From the NCBI GenBank assembly GCA_937967425.1, contig CALBST010000255.1, positions 1 to 24,864 on the forward strand: DNA of 24,864 nucleotides. The letters are read 5' to 3'. Positions 6,006 through 15,105 of the stretch are shown here, piece by piece. Origin of the DNA: an uncultured Caulobacteraceae bacterium (GTDB lineage: Bacteria > Pseudomonadota > Alphaproteobacteria > Caulobacterales > TH1-2). Each line of letters begins with the position of its first letter. Positions within the stretch are counted from its first letter, which is position 1. The notes below the pieces were generated by a model. The model saw only the letters and a program-made list of their open reading frames with translations. It had not been told where the DNA came from and ran no database searches. The position numbers and the translations under genes were made by a program.

Positions 6006-9002
6006 ATGAGAAGACATTCGCGTTCTATCGGCGCGGCCATCGCACGCGCCCTCATCGCCACAACATCAGCCGCGGCGTTGCTTCCAACAATCGCTTATGC
6101 GCAGAGCGGCGCCGAAGCGCCACGCGACTACAACATTCACGCACAACCTCTGGCGGCAGCCCTCAGCGAATATGCGAGGCAGTCGGATGTGCAGCTCCTC
6201 TTCGCCTATGAGCCAATGCGAGATGTGCGCGCGCCCAGTGTCGTTGGCCGCTTCTCGCCCGGCGAGGCCCTCGATCGCCTCCTCGCCGGATCAGGATATC
6301 ACGCCACGCGCAGAGGTGATGGCGCAATTCGGCTGGAGCGCATCGAGCGCCCCCAGCAGCTTCCCGTTGAGATTCAAGATTCAGATCAAAGCTTGAGGCG
6401 GCCATCGGCCGGCCCCGGCGCCGACAACGCCTCAGACGGATCGGAAGACGACATCGTCGTCACCGGGACGCGACTGCGGGGGCAAGGTCCCTCTCCGGTC
6501 ACCTTGATCCATCGCGAAGACATCGTGGAAAGCGGCGCCTCAACGGTCACACAGATATTGCGCACCCTGCCGCAGAACTTTGGCGGCGGTCCGAATGAGG
6601 CCACACGCGCTGGGGACGGCGCAAACAATTTGCTCCAAGGTTCAAGTATCAATCTTCGCGGCTTAGGCGCCGATTCTACGCTCGTCCTTATAAACGGCCG
6701 TCGTGTGAGCACGACCGGAACCAGCAACGGGCAATTCGTCGACGTCAGCACCATCCCTGTAGCGGCGATTGAGCGCGTCGAAGTGCTCACTGACGGCGCC
6801 TCCGCCATTTATGGTTCCGACGCTATTGGCGGGGTGGTCAACTTCATCCTGCGAGACGACTTCAACGGCGCCGAGACGAGCATCCGTTATGGCGCCGCCT
6901 ATGATGGCGAAGCCGCCGAATTCAACGCCTCGCAAGTGCTTGGCTGGTCAAATGATCGCGCCCGCTTCCTTGCTGTTTATGACCATTATCGGCGCGATCC
7001 GCTGGCGAACGCTGACCGCGCGTTCGCCGCCGACAGCGACCTTCGCCCGCTTGGCGGGTCGGACTTCAGTCTGAACAACGCCAACCCGGCCACAATCGTC
7101 TTTCCAATCCTCGCCGCGGCGCCAACCGGCCAAGACGGTACGTCGTTGACGCCGGGGGACTTCATCGCTGGGCAGTCTAACCTGCACAATAACAACGAGG
7201 GTCAAGACATACTTGGCGAACAGGAACGGGACAGCGTCTACCTCTCCGGCGGATTCGACCTTACCCCCTCGTTTGAGCTCTTCGCTGAGGCGCGCGCGTC
7301 ACGACGCGAATACCGGCGTCAATCAGGCGGCGCCATCGGCTCCTTCATCACCGTTCCGTCGACACACCCAGGCTTCGTCGAATTGTCGCCCGGCGCGACA
7401 ATGATGATGCTCAACTACAATTTTATCGATGATCTCGGTGCGATAATCGCCACTGGCGGCAACGATAGTCTCGGTTTTGCCGCCGGCGCCAGCGCTCGGC
7501 TAAGCGAGACGTGGCGCTTTGAGATTACCAGCCTCTGGGGCCGTGAAGACGGGCGCTATCGCACGGACAACACGGTCAATCTCACCCGGCTGAACGAAGC
7601 CCTCGGAGCCGCCAATGCCGATCCAGGCTTCGATCCGCTTGTCGACGGCTATTTCAACCCGCTCGGCGATGGCTCGCATTCACCAGCCAACGTGCTGAAC
7701 TACATTCGCGGCTGGGCTGAGACTGAATATCGCTCAGAGATGAGCGGCGTCGGGATCGGCTTTGATGGCGAGCTTTTCGATCTTCCGGCCGGCGCTGTCA
7801 GCATCGCGCTGGGCGCAGAGTATCGCGAAGAAAGCTACGATTCTCTGACGCGCGAATTCACGTCAGGCCTCTCGGTGCGACTTGTCGATGCGCCCGAGGA
7901 GAGCCGGGAGGTTTTGGCCTATTACGCCGAAGCGCGCGTCCCGCTGATCGGCCCCGACAACCGCGTGTTCGGCATCCATCAACTCGATCTTTCGCTTGCG
8001 GCTCGTCACGAGGACACAAGCAATGGCGGCGCCGACACCACGCCCAAGCTCGGTATGACGTGGTCGCCCTTCGAAGGCCTGCTCTTCCGCACGAGCTGGG
8101 GCGAGTCGTTCAAGTCGCCGTCGCTCACTGAGACTGTGGCTGGAAATCAAGCAGCTTTGGTCTTCCCCATCGCCGATCCTTTGTCAGGCACTGGTACGAC
8201 CACAACCCTCATCCTGCAGGGCACCAACCCAGATCTAGCGTCCGAGCGCGCCGAGACCTGGACCGCCGGTTTCACCCTTCGTCCGCCGGGCGCGTCAGGT
8301 TTTTCCTTCGATCTGAACTGGTTTCGCATCGATTTTGAGGACCGTATCGCCTCAGCCAACAACCCGTTCACGGTCCTGACCAATCCCATACTCTACGCGC
8401 CGATCATTACACGGGACCCCGATGACGCGCTGGTCCAGACCTATCTCGACGCGCCATTCTTCATCCCGATTGGCCCGACGCCGCCCGCATCTGAGATCGG
8501 CGCAATCGTTGACGCGCGTCTGCGCAACCTATCCCGGTCTTTGGTCAGCGGCCTCGATTTCAATATCGCGCAACGTTTCTCTGCGTTTGGCGGAGACGCC
8601 GATCTGTCTCTCGCCGGCAGCTACCTTGCCGACTTCGAACAATCGTTCAGCGACACTGCGCCAAGCGTCGACCTCGTCAGCACGGCCAATAACCCAATCG
8701 ATCTGCGGCTGCGGGCGATGCTTGGCTGGCGCCGTGAAAACCTGAGTGCGTCGCTCGCGGTGAACTACGCCGACGGCTACCGCGACCCGGCCTTCGATCG
8801 CAACATCTCCTCCTGGACGACGGTCGATCTCTCGGTCGCGCATCGATTTGAACGTCAAGGCGTCGAGGCGCGGCTCAATATCCGCAATCTCTTCAACCAG
8901 GACCCGCCTTTCCTGAACAACCCAATCGGCGTCGGCTACGACCCGGAGAACGCCGATGCGTTGGGCCGTTTCGTCTCCTTTCAACTGACCAAGACGTGGT
9001 GA
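6006..9002 (+). CDS. TonB-dependent receptor with N-terminal STN domain (lasso-locus receptor)
   Basis: A 998-residue outer-membrane receptor. Residues 1-33 are a signal peptide ending AYAQ. About 41-113 is the secretin/TonB short N-terminal (STN) domain (YNIHAQPLAAALSEYARQSDVQLLFAYEP). A TonB-box-like DDIVVTGTR at 148-156 begins the plug, which carries the INLRGLGADSTLVLINGRR and IYGSDAIGGVVNFIL motifs. The remainder is the 22-stranded barrel, ending in a C-terminal aromatic (FQLTKTW). The ATG at 6006 follows GGGGGA. The isopeptidase gene starts 4 nt after its stop, so the two are one operon. In astexin-type loci this pair is thought to import and open lasso peptides. The STN domain normally signals to a FecR-type anti-sigma factor, but none lies in this window. 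The ligand is inferred from context only. Confidence 0.92.
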   Translation: MRRHSRSIGAAIARALIATTSAAALLPTIAYAQSGAEAPRDYNIHAQPLAAALSEYARQSDVQLLFAYEPMRDVRAPSVVGRFSPGEALDRLLAGSGYHATRRGDGAIRLERIERPQQLPVEIQDSDQSLRRPSAGPGADNASDGSEDDIVVTGTRLRGQGPSPVTLIHREDIVESGASTVTQILRTLPQNFGGGPNEATRAGDGANNLLQGSSINLRGLGADSTLVLINGRRVSTTGTSNGQFVDVSTIPVAAIERVEVLTDGASAIYGSDAIGGVVNFILRDDFNGAETSIRYGAAYDGEAAEFNASQVLGWSNDRARFLAVYDHYRRDPLANADRAFAADSDLRPLGGSDFSLNNANPATIVFPILAAAPTGQDGTSLTPGDFIAGQSNLHNNNEGQDILGEQERDSVYLSGGFDLTPSFELFAEARASRREYRRQSGGAIGSFITVPSTHPGFVELSPGATMMMLNYNFIDDLGAIIATGGNDSLGFAAGASARLSETWRFEITSLWGREDGRYRTDNTVNLTRLNEALGAANADPGFDPLVDGYFNPLGDGSHSPANVLNYIRGWAETEYRSEMSGVGIGFDGELFDLPAGAVSIALGAEYREESYDSLTREFTSGLSVRLVDAPEESREVLAYYAEARVPLIGPDNRVFGIHQLDLSLAARHEDTSNGGADTTPKLGMTWSPFEGLLFRTSWGESFKSPSLTETVAGNQAALVFPIADPLSGTGTTTTLILQGTNPDLASERAETWTAGFTLRPPGASGFSFDLNWFRIDFEDRIASANNPFTVLTNPILYAPIITRDPDDALVQTYLDAPFFIPIGPTPPASEIGAIVDARLRNLSRSLVSGLDFNIAQRFSAFGGDADLSLAGSYLADFEQSFSDTAPSVDLVSTANNPIDLRLRAMLGWRRENLSASLAVNYADGYRDPAFDRNISSWTTVDLSVAHRFERQGVEARLNIRNLFNQDPPFLNNPIGVGYDPENADALGRFVSFQLTKTW

Positions 9003-9006
9003 CGTG

Positions 9007-11133
9007 ATGCGAACGCACGTCCTGGCGCTTGCGCTGGCCGCGCTCGCGTTCACGCCTGCCGCCATTGCTCAGTCCGGTCCCGACCGCGTCGACGACATGG
9101 CTGTCGCGCTCCTCACCTTGCGCGAAGCGGCGGGACCGAGCGTCTCGCCGGACGGCCGTCACGTTGCTTTTCAGATCCGCTGGGCCGATCCGGATGCGAA
9201 CACTTATCATGCCGAATGGCGGCTTCTGGATCTGCGGCGCCCTGGCGAAACGACACTGATAGCGCGGGGCGGCGGCATGCCCTTCGGGTCCTCGGTGCAC
9301 AATCAGCAACCTATGGCCGTCTGGTTGACCCTGGCGCCGCGTTGGTCGCCGGATGGCCGCTGGATCGCCTATTTGCGGCGCGATGGCGAACTGACCCAGA
9401 TCTGGCGCGCACGCATCGACGGCTCGCGCGCCGAGCAAGTCACACGCGACGTTGGCAGCGTGTCCGATTTTGTCTGGTCGGACGATGGGCGCACGCTCAT
9501 CTACGACGCTGGACCATCCGATCAGGCGCTGCGCGCAGCATTCGAACGTGAGAGCGCTCAAGGCTTTCTGTTCGACGACCGCTTCGATCCAGTGTCGTCC
9601 TGGTTGCCAATCCGCAGCAACGGCGAGGTCCCAGATCCGCCATGTTGCCGCGCCGCCGATGTAGCGACCGGCGCGATGCGCGCCGCCACAGCGGCCGAGA
9701 TCGAACGCTATCGTACGCAGCGTCCGCAAGCCGGCTTCAACGCAGCGCCAGGCATGACCGCCATGTGGTCGCTGCGGAGCAGGTTTGAAGACCCGCCGCT
9801 GGTCGCGCCTTTCGAGGCCGAACCGGCGGACGTGCGCTGGCGCCGGCGCCTGGCGAATGGCGCTGCTGTCGTATTCGCCCTCGACCAGAGCGACGTGCGC
9901 GGCCGCAATGCGCCGGTTCGGCTCCATGCGCGGAGTTCCGCCGGCGCCGCCTTCACACCTTGCCCGGCCGAGGTCTGCGCCGGTTGGATCATCGAGGCCT
10001 GGCGCACATCGAGCGACGATATTGTTTTCCTTCGCCGCGAAGGCTGGGCGTTTTCGACGTTTGCATTCTATCGGTGGCGTCCGATAACAGGCGAGGTCGA
10101 GCAGCTGTCGGCAACGCACGACATTTGGTTCGATTGCGAACAAGCCCACGACGACCTGATTTGCTTCACTGAAGGCGCGCTTACACCCCAGACACTGGTG
10201 GCGCTCAATCTAATTGATGGCGGCGTCCGCGAACTCCTCGACTTCAATCCGGACTTTCCCCGCGCCCAGCTGGCGCCGGCTGAACGCTTGGAATGGCGCT
10301 CACCGCGCGGCAATCCGGACTACGCCTACTTCGTACGACCGCCGGCGCCGATGCCGCCCGGCGGCTATCCGTTGGTCATCGTCCACTATCGCGCGCGCGG
10401 ATTTCTGCGCGGCGGATCTGGAGACTCTAGCCCGATCCAAGCCTACGCCGCAGCCGGCATCGCGGTTCTAGCGGTCGACCGGCCGGAGAACTGGGATCTC
10501 GCGGCGCAGATTGAGGACGACCGCGAAATCGAACGGCTACAGTTTGAGAATTCAAGCCTCCGCCGTGACGTGTTCGCCGCATTGGAGACCGCACTCGATC
10601 AACTCGTGGAGCGAGGCCTCGTTGATCCTAACCGCATCGGCATAAGCGGCCTAAGCGACGGCTCGGCATCGACGGCGTTTGCAATCAATCATTCCGACCG
10701 CTTCCGCGCCGCTTCGATTTCGGGCGGCGCTTGGGAGCCGATTCTTTTCCTGATGTCGTCGCCGCAACAGCGCGCCTTCTATACAAGCTTGGGCATCGGC
10801 GCGCCGGGCACGGCCGACGACATCAATTGGAACGCGCTCTCGATCGCACGAAATGCCGCCCGCATCACGACGCCGCTGCTCATTCAAACGGCGGATTCAG
10901 AGCTCGGCATGATCCTCGAACCCCTGGTCATGCTTGAGACCCATGGCAAGCCGGTGGAGGCCTACGTCTTCCCGGACGAATATCACGTCCCATGGCAACC
11001 CGCGCATCGGCTTGCGATGTACCGGCGCAATATCGACTGGTTCAGATTCTGGCTTCAGGATTTTGAAGATTCGTCTCCCGAAAAGGCGGCTCAGTATCAG
11101 CGTTGGCGTCAGATGCGGACTCCGCCTGGATAA
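9007..11133 (+). CDS. Exported S9-family lasso peptide isopeptidase (AtxE2-like)
   Basis: A protein of about 708 residues with a signal peptide (RTHVLALALAALAFTPAAIAQ), an N-terminal beta-propeller region with repeated SPDGR and SDDGR blades, and a C-terminal alpha/beta-hydrolase domain of the prolyl oligopeptidase class. The catalytic triad reads Ser550 in GLSDGS, Asp630 in TADSELGM and His660 in DEYHVPW, in the order and spacing of the family. AtxE2-type enzymes cut the macrolactam isopeptide bond of lasso peptides, releasing a linear peptide. ATG 9007 was chosen over the adjacent GTG 9004. No strong ribosome binding site is seen, which suggests coupling to the receptor gene. Its 3' end overlaps the exporter gene by 92 bp. 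A general dipeptidyl-peptidase role is possible, but the locus argues for an isopeptidase. Confidence 0.88.
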   Translation: MRTHVLALALAALAFTPAAIAQSGPDRVDDMAVALLTLREAAGPSVSPDGRHVAFQIRWADPDANTYHAEWRLLDLRRPGETTLIARGGGMPFGSSVHNQQPMAVWLTLAPRWSPDGRWIAYLRRDGELTQIWRARIDGSRAEQVTRDVGSVSDFVWSDDGRTLIYDAGPSDQALRAAFERESAQGFLFDDRFDPVSSWLPIRSNGEVPDPPCCRAADVATGAMRAATAAEIERYRTQRPQAGFNAAPGMTAMWSLRSRFEDPPLVAPFEAEPADVRWRRRLANGAAVVFALDQSDVRGRNAPVRLHARSSAGAAFTPCPAEVCAGWIIEAWRTSSDDIVFLRREGWAFSTFAFYRWRPITGEVEQLSATHDIWFDCEQAHDDLICFTEGALTPQTLVALNLIDGGVRELLDFNPDFPRAQLAPAERLEWRSPRGNPDYAYFVRPPAPMPPGGYPLVIVHYRARGFLRGGSGDSSPIQAYAAAGIAVLAVDRPENWDLAAQIEDDREIERLQFENSSLRRDVFAALETALDQLVERGLVDPNRIGISGLSDGSASTAFAINHSDRFRAASISGGAWEPILFLMSSPQQRAFYTSLGIGAPGTADDINWNALSIARNAARITTPLLIQTADSELGMILEPLVMLETHGKPVEAYVFPDEYHVPWQPAHRLAMYRRNIDWFRFWLQDFEDSSPEKAAQYQRWRQMRTPPG

Positions 11134-12736
11134 ATCGTCCCCCAGCAATCTCCACGACTCGGTCCATACCTGCGAACGCGGTGCGCCGATGCGCCACGAC
11201 GATCAAAGTGGCGCCGCCGCGGTTGGCGACAACCCGCCTCATCACTTCGCGTTCTGAGTCCGGGTCGAGCGCTGACGTCGCCTCGTCGAGCAAATAGAGC
11301 GCCGCCGGCTTGAGCATGGCCCGGGCCAAAGCCACGCGCTGACGCTCACCGCCAGACAGACGCGCGCCGCGTTCGCCGACGCGCGTATCGACGCCTTCGG
11401 GCAGCCGGGCAAGCAGCGGCGCAAGTCCGGTCATGGCGATCACGCGCTCCATCTCATGAGCGCCGGCTGCGCGACCGAAGGCGATGTTGGCGCGGATCGT
11501 GTCATCCAGCAGAAGCGTCTCCTGCAGCGCCACGGCGACAATGCTCTCTCCCGGGACGGGCGCGCCGTCGATCAACACCGCGCCTTCGTCTGCACTCACT
11601 TCGCCGGTGAGCAGCCGTATAATTGTAGACTTGCCTACTCCGCTGGCGCCGCAAATGCCCAGCGTCTCGCCGGCGGCGCAGCACAGATTGGCCCGATTGA
11701 GGACGCTTGCTTGTCCGTCGAACGAAACCGACACGTTCTCAAGCCTTATCTCCGCCCCGCCAAAGCGGGCCGCTGGCGCAGCATCCGCGAACACCGGCCG
11801 CTCCAGACTGCAGACAAGCGCCCGCGCCAGCACCAGATCGCGCACGGCTTGTGCCGCCATGTCGAGTGGACGCATCAGCGACACGAGGGTCAGACTGGTC
11901 AACACCAGCAAGGTCGTGCGTTCGTTTCCTGGCCCGGTGCTCGCCCAGACAAGTGACCAGACGCCAGTCTGGGCGAGCCCAAAAACCACGACGCAGGCGC
12001 TGGAAGTTATCGTGCGCAGCTGCACTAGCTTCCATCCCCAGCGGCTGACGCAGCTAAGAGCTCTGTTGATAGCCTGATCGAAAAAACTCTCTGTCTGAAA
12101 CGCCCTCACCGCCTCGCGATTGTTCAGCCCATCGCCAAAGCGGCGGGTGCTTTCGATACGCGCTTGTGCGCTCGCCCAGACCAGCCGCGTCAGTCGGGCG
12201 CTCCGCCACAAGGCAGCGCCAAGATAGGCAGGCGCGAACACAAACATCGCGGCGCCAAGCACCGGGTGACCGAGGCCCGCGATCAAGACGGCCGAACTTA
12301 ACGCCGCCATCAAAGCCGTCGGCGCGGTGAAGATCAGGTGTTGAAATAGGATGCGGCAGCCGGCAATTGCGTGGGTCAAAGCCTGGATTTCAGCCCCGAC
12401 GCCGCGCGGCCCGCGCCGCTTGAGAGCGTTCTTAAACAAAGATCTCGTAAGCTCATGCTCGAGCCGCAATTCGGCGCGGGCGTGACAGCGCCATTTGACC
12501 ACTTCGAGCGCCTGCGCCCCGATCGCAAGCAGTACAGCGATCACAAGCAAGCGGCCCGCACCCTCAGCTCCGGACGCTGCGAACGCAAAAGCGGCAGCAC
12601 TTGCTGCCGCGGCGGCGGAGGCGCCGACCAGCGAGAACGCGCCAAACACCGCCGCGCGCCGCGACCCGGGATCCAGAGCACAAAGGCTCGCTCGCATCGC
12701 ATTCCAGAGCGGCCGCCGGCTTCGTTCGCAGGTCAC
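11042..12736 (-). CDS. Lasso peptide ABC exporter (LarD/McjD-type, TM + NBD)
   Basis: A half-transporter of about 564 residues that would export the mature lasso peptide and give self-protection. The N-terminal half has hydrophobic membrane segments (around VFGAFSLVGASAAAAASAAAFAF, LLVIAVLLAIGAQAL and TALMAALSSAVLIAG). The ATPase domain has Walker A GASGVGKST (about 363-371), signature LSGGERQRVALARAML (about 460-475), Walker B ALYLLDEATSALD and the H-loop His in VVAHR. I chose GTG 12736 because it forms a 4-nt GTGA overlap with the cyclase stop; the longer frame from TTG 12784 adds only a Gly/Ala-rich extension. It is the last gene of A1-B-C-D. Its final 30 codons run antisense over the end of the isopeptidase gene. 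Confidence 0.88.
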   Translation of the reverse strand: MTCERSRRPLWNAMRASLCALDPGSRRAAVFGAFSLVGASAAAAASAAAFAFAASGAEGAGRLLVIAVLLAIGAQALEVVKWRCHARAELRLEHELTRSLFKNALKRRGPRGVGAEIQALTHAIAGCRILFQHLIFTAPTALMAALSSAVLIAGLGHPVLGAAMFVFAPAYLGAALWRSARLTRLVWASAQARIESTRRFGDGLNNREAVRAFQTESFFDQAINRALSCVSRWGWKLVQLRTITSSACVVVFGLAQTGVWSLVWASTGPGNERTTLLVLTSLTLVSLMRPLDMAAQAVRDLVLARALVCSLERPVFADAAPAARFGGAEIRLENVSVSFDGQASVLNRANLCCAAGETLGICGASGVGKSTIIRLLTGEVSADEGAVLIDGAPVPGESIVAVALQETLLLDDTIRANIAFGRAAGAHEMERVIAMTGLAPLLARLPEGVDTRVGERGARLSGGERQRVALARAMLKPAALYLLDEATSALDPDSEREVMRRVVANRGGATLIVVAHRRTAFAGMDRVVEIAGGRFIQAESASDANADTEPPFRETNLQNPEARI

Positions 12737-14451
12737 GGCGCCGACGCCGGCGCTCGCGCCCACGCCGCCGCCCACACCTCCCAAGCCAGCGCCTGCAGCA
12801 GGTGGAGTTCGCGTGCGTCCGCAGGATCACCGTTTAACGGCAGATCGCGTTCGATCGCGGCGCGGTCCAACAAACCTTGGCCGACGAGCACGCCATCGAG
12901 CAGACGCTCACGCACGTAAGCGGCATTGGCGGCGCAGACCTCGGCGTAATAGCCATCCATCGCGCCCTTGGCGTTACGCGCCAAAATCTGCGCGGGCACG
13001 ATGTCGGAGAAGGTGTCGCGTATGAGCGAACGGTCTCGTCCGCCGCTGGACAAGAGCCACGACGGAATGCGCAAGACCGTTTCAATAACCGGCTGGCTGA
13101 CGAAGGGTAGAGACGTTTGCGCCACGCGCGCGCGGCGATAGGGGTAGCAGAGATTGAGACAATCGAGCGCCGCCCAAACATGGAGACGCTTTCCAGGTTG
13201 CCATGTCTCGCTCGCTTCAAGCCAAGGATGGGTATCGAGCCAGCCGATACCCGCGCCTGCATGTTCGCGTGCGAGATAGGGATTAGGCGCTGATGCCTCA
13301 GGCATAAACGGCGCGCCGCCATAAGCGAGCCGCCAGCCTTCCTTTAATGTCCGCCAGAACGAGACCCGCGACAATCTCGCATTGTCGTAGGCGACTTTGA
13401 GCGCCGCGGGACCAAACCCATGGCGGCGCAGATAGTCGGCGCAATATGTCCTGGCGCGCAATTGATAGAAGAGACCGTCGCCGCCTGCCCCTGATGTGCA
13501 GACGCTCGCGCCCCATTGCGTCGCAAGCTCCAACTCGGCGTCGTCATTCTCGATCGAGAACACATAACCAAGCGGCCGCGGCTGGTCGACAATCGCTGCC
13601 GCCCGTTCCAGGCGCACCTCCGAAGGCACAAAGGTCGAGACAACAAGCTCGACACCAACGGCTTCGGCGGCGATTCGCGCATAGCGGACTTCATCAAGTT
13701 CGCTGTTTGCGCCTTGGGTAAAAGTCAGCGCCTTGATACGGTCTTTGCCTGCTACTTGGGTAAGGCAAGAGAGCGCCAGTGAAGAATCCAGTCCGCCAGA
13801 CAAAAGATGCAAGATACGATCGCCGCCACGGGCCGCCGCCGCGATCGCCTTCTCAACGGCCGTGCGAAGCGCGCTCTCGGCCGCTTCCGGCGTCTCAATG
13901 ACATCGCCGATGAAGCGGTGCGGCAGCCAGTGGCTTTGAATGCGGCCATCCCTGGCGATGCTCTGACCCGGGAGAATCTCGGTGACCCCCGATAGCCCCG
14001 TGCGGGCGTCGCGGATCCGCCCATCTTGAATAAGGGCGGCCATGAAGTCCCAGTCCACGCCTTGGGGCCGCCAACCGCAGGCGCGCGCATCTTCGATATC
14101 GGAGAACACGATCGAGGCGTCGCCAAGGGCGGCGGCAAAACACGGCGCGCGTCCGCCAGGGTCGCGAAACACCAAGCGCTCGCCGTTCTCGCCTTCGACA
14201 ATCGCGACATAAACGCCCCAGCCCGATCTCAACAACCGCTCGATACGGATCGCAGCGCCGCCGCCGTCAATGCGCCCGCCTTCATCGTAAAAGCTGCCGA
14301 CAATGGCGAGCCCCGCCCCCGGGACGCCACGCTCACAAACCGGCGTTGCCTTTACCAGCACCAGCACTTGTGCTTCGCGCAAGACCACACTCCAGCCCTC
14401 GCCAAGGTCGGGTTCATGCGCAAGACCGCCCAAGATCGCCACATAGCGCAT
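12733..14451 (-). CDS. Lasso macrolactam synthetase (asparagine synthetase-like C protein)
   Basis: A 572-residue asparagine-synthetase homologue that should adenylate the acceptor Glu/Asp side chain of the core and close the macrolactam ring. The C-terminal synthetase domain has the PPi loop LLSGGLDSSLALS (S218-S224) and CTSGAGGDGLFYQ downstream. The N-terminal domain resembles a glutaminase domain but begins MRYVAILGG and lacks the nucleophilic Cys2, as is typical of lasso cyclases that do not use glutamine. The ATG at 14451 is 3 nt after the B stop, and the gene's end overlaps the exporter start. It probably serves precursor A1 and possibly A2, since no second cyclase is present here. Confidence 0.93.
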   Translation of the reverse strand: MRYVAILGGLAHEPDLGEGWSVVLREAQVLVLVKATPVCERGVPGAGLAIVGSFYDEGGRIDGGGAAIRIERLLRSGWGVYVAIVEGENGERLVFRDPGGRAPCFAAALGDASIVFSDIEDARACGWRPQGVDWDFMAALIQDGRIRDARTGLSGVTEILPGQSIARDGRIQSHWLPHRFIGDVIETPEAAESALRTAVEKAIAAAARGGDRILHLLSGGLDSSLALSCLTQVAGKDRIKALTFTQGANSELDEVRYARIAAEAVGVELVVSTFVPSEVRLERAAAIVDQPRPLGYVFSIENDDAELELATQWGASVCTSGAGGDGLFYQLRARTYCADYLRRHGFGPAALKVAYDNARLSRVSFWRTLKEGWRLAYGGAPFMPEASAPNPYLAREHAGAGIGWLDTHPWLEASETWQPGKRLHVWAALDCLNLCYPYRRARVAQTSLPFVSQPVIETVLRIPSWLLSSGGRDRSLIRDTFSDIVPAQILARNAKGAMDGYYAEVCAANAAYVRERLLDGVLVGQGLLDRAAIERDLPLNGDPADARELHLLQALAWEVWAAAWARAPASAP

Positions 14452-14454
14452 GCG

Positions 14455-15105
14455 TTAGACGACCAAGATTGGACGATAGACATGAACGAGGTCTGGCTCA
14501 TCGTTGAGGACAGCGCCCTCGAACTCCAGCCAGCAATGCGCAGCGAACGGCGCGCCGCGAACGCCAAACACCCAAGACGCAACATAGCCGCGGCGCGACA
14601 AATAACGGCGAAGCGCCAGCGCGTCGAAAAGACAGTTATAGTCGCGCGAATAGAAAGGCCGATGAAAGAGGAAGCTGAGGACCACCTCTTCAAGGGGCGA
14701 CTTGGGTGTGGGGCCGCCGCGCTGCGACTTCACCGCGCCCAGCAGTTCGGCAAAGTGCGCCCGCCGCAGCAGCCGCGCCGCCCACGCGCATGCCCCGATC
14801 ACACCGGCGATGCGATCGAGCCTTAGCTTGGGATCGCCAAGATGAGACGCATAGAGGTTGCGCGAGGCGCTCGCTGGCGCTTTCAGCAGGCCAGCTGCCG
14901 CGAGCGCGGCGACAGGCTCTGCAAGGGAGCGCATGGCCATAGCTGCTGCGACAGGCTTCGAAAGCGCTCGCGGAAGGCGCACATAGCGGTCGGTCTCGAC
15001 ATCGAGAGCGATCACTCTGCCGTCGGCGACAGCGAAATGTACGCCCGCGGCCGGCGTGAAGAGGCGAGCGAACTGACCCGCCTCTTCCGTTCGCATCACG
15101 CCCAT
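14455..15105 (-). CDS. Fused lasso RRE / leader peptidase (B1-B2 type B protein)
   Basis: A 216-residue protein that binds the precursor leader and cuts it off. Residues about 20-78 form the PqqD-like RiPP recognition element (FAVADGRVIALDVETDRYVRL, then LAEPVAALAAAGLL). Residues about 95-216 form the transglutaminase-like cysteine protease: Cys158 in YNCLFDALALRRYL, His190 in FAAHCWLEFEG and Asp202 in VLNDEPD. This is the fused architecture of proteobacterial loci, unlike the split B1/B2 of actinomycetes. The ATG at 15105 lies inside the A1 gene. The next ATG, at 15096, shares its A with the A1 stop (TGATG); either start implies translational coupling to A1. The cyclase follows after 3 nt. 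Confidence 0.92.
   Translation of the reverse strand: MGVMRTEEAGQFARLFTPAAGVHFAVADGRVIALDVETDRYVRLPRALSKPVAAAMAMRSLAEPVAALAAAGLLKAPASASRNLYASHLGDPKLRLDRIAGVIGACAWAARLLRRAHFAELLGAVKSQRGGPTPKSPLEEVVLSFLFHRPFYSRDYNCLFDALALRRYLSRRGYVASWVFGVRGAPFAAHCWLEFEGAVLNDEPDLVHVYRPILVV

Noticed and set aside
8893..10149. Long 418-codon minus-strand frame opposite the isopeptidase gene
   Set aside because: It is antisense to a clearly coding gene with signal peptide and catalytic triad, its protein is low-complexity and Arg-rich, and it shows no family motif. High-GC shadow frame.
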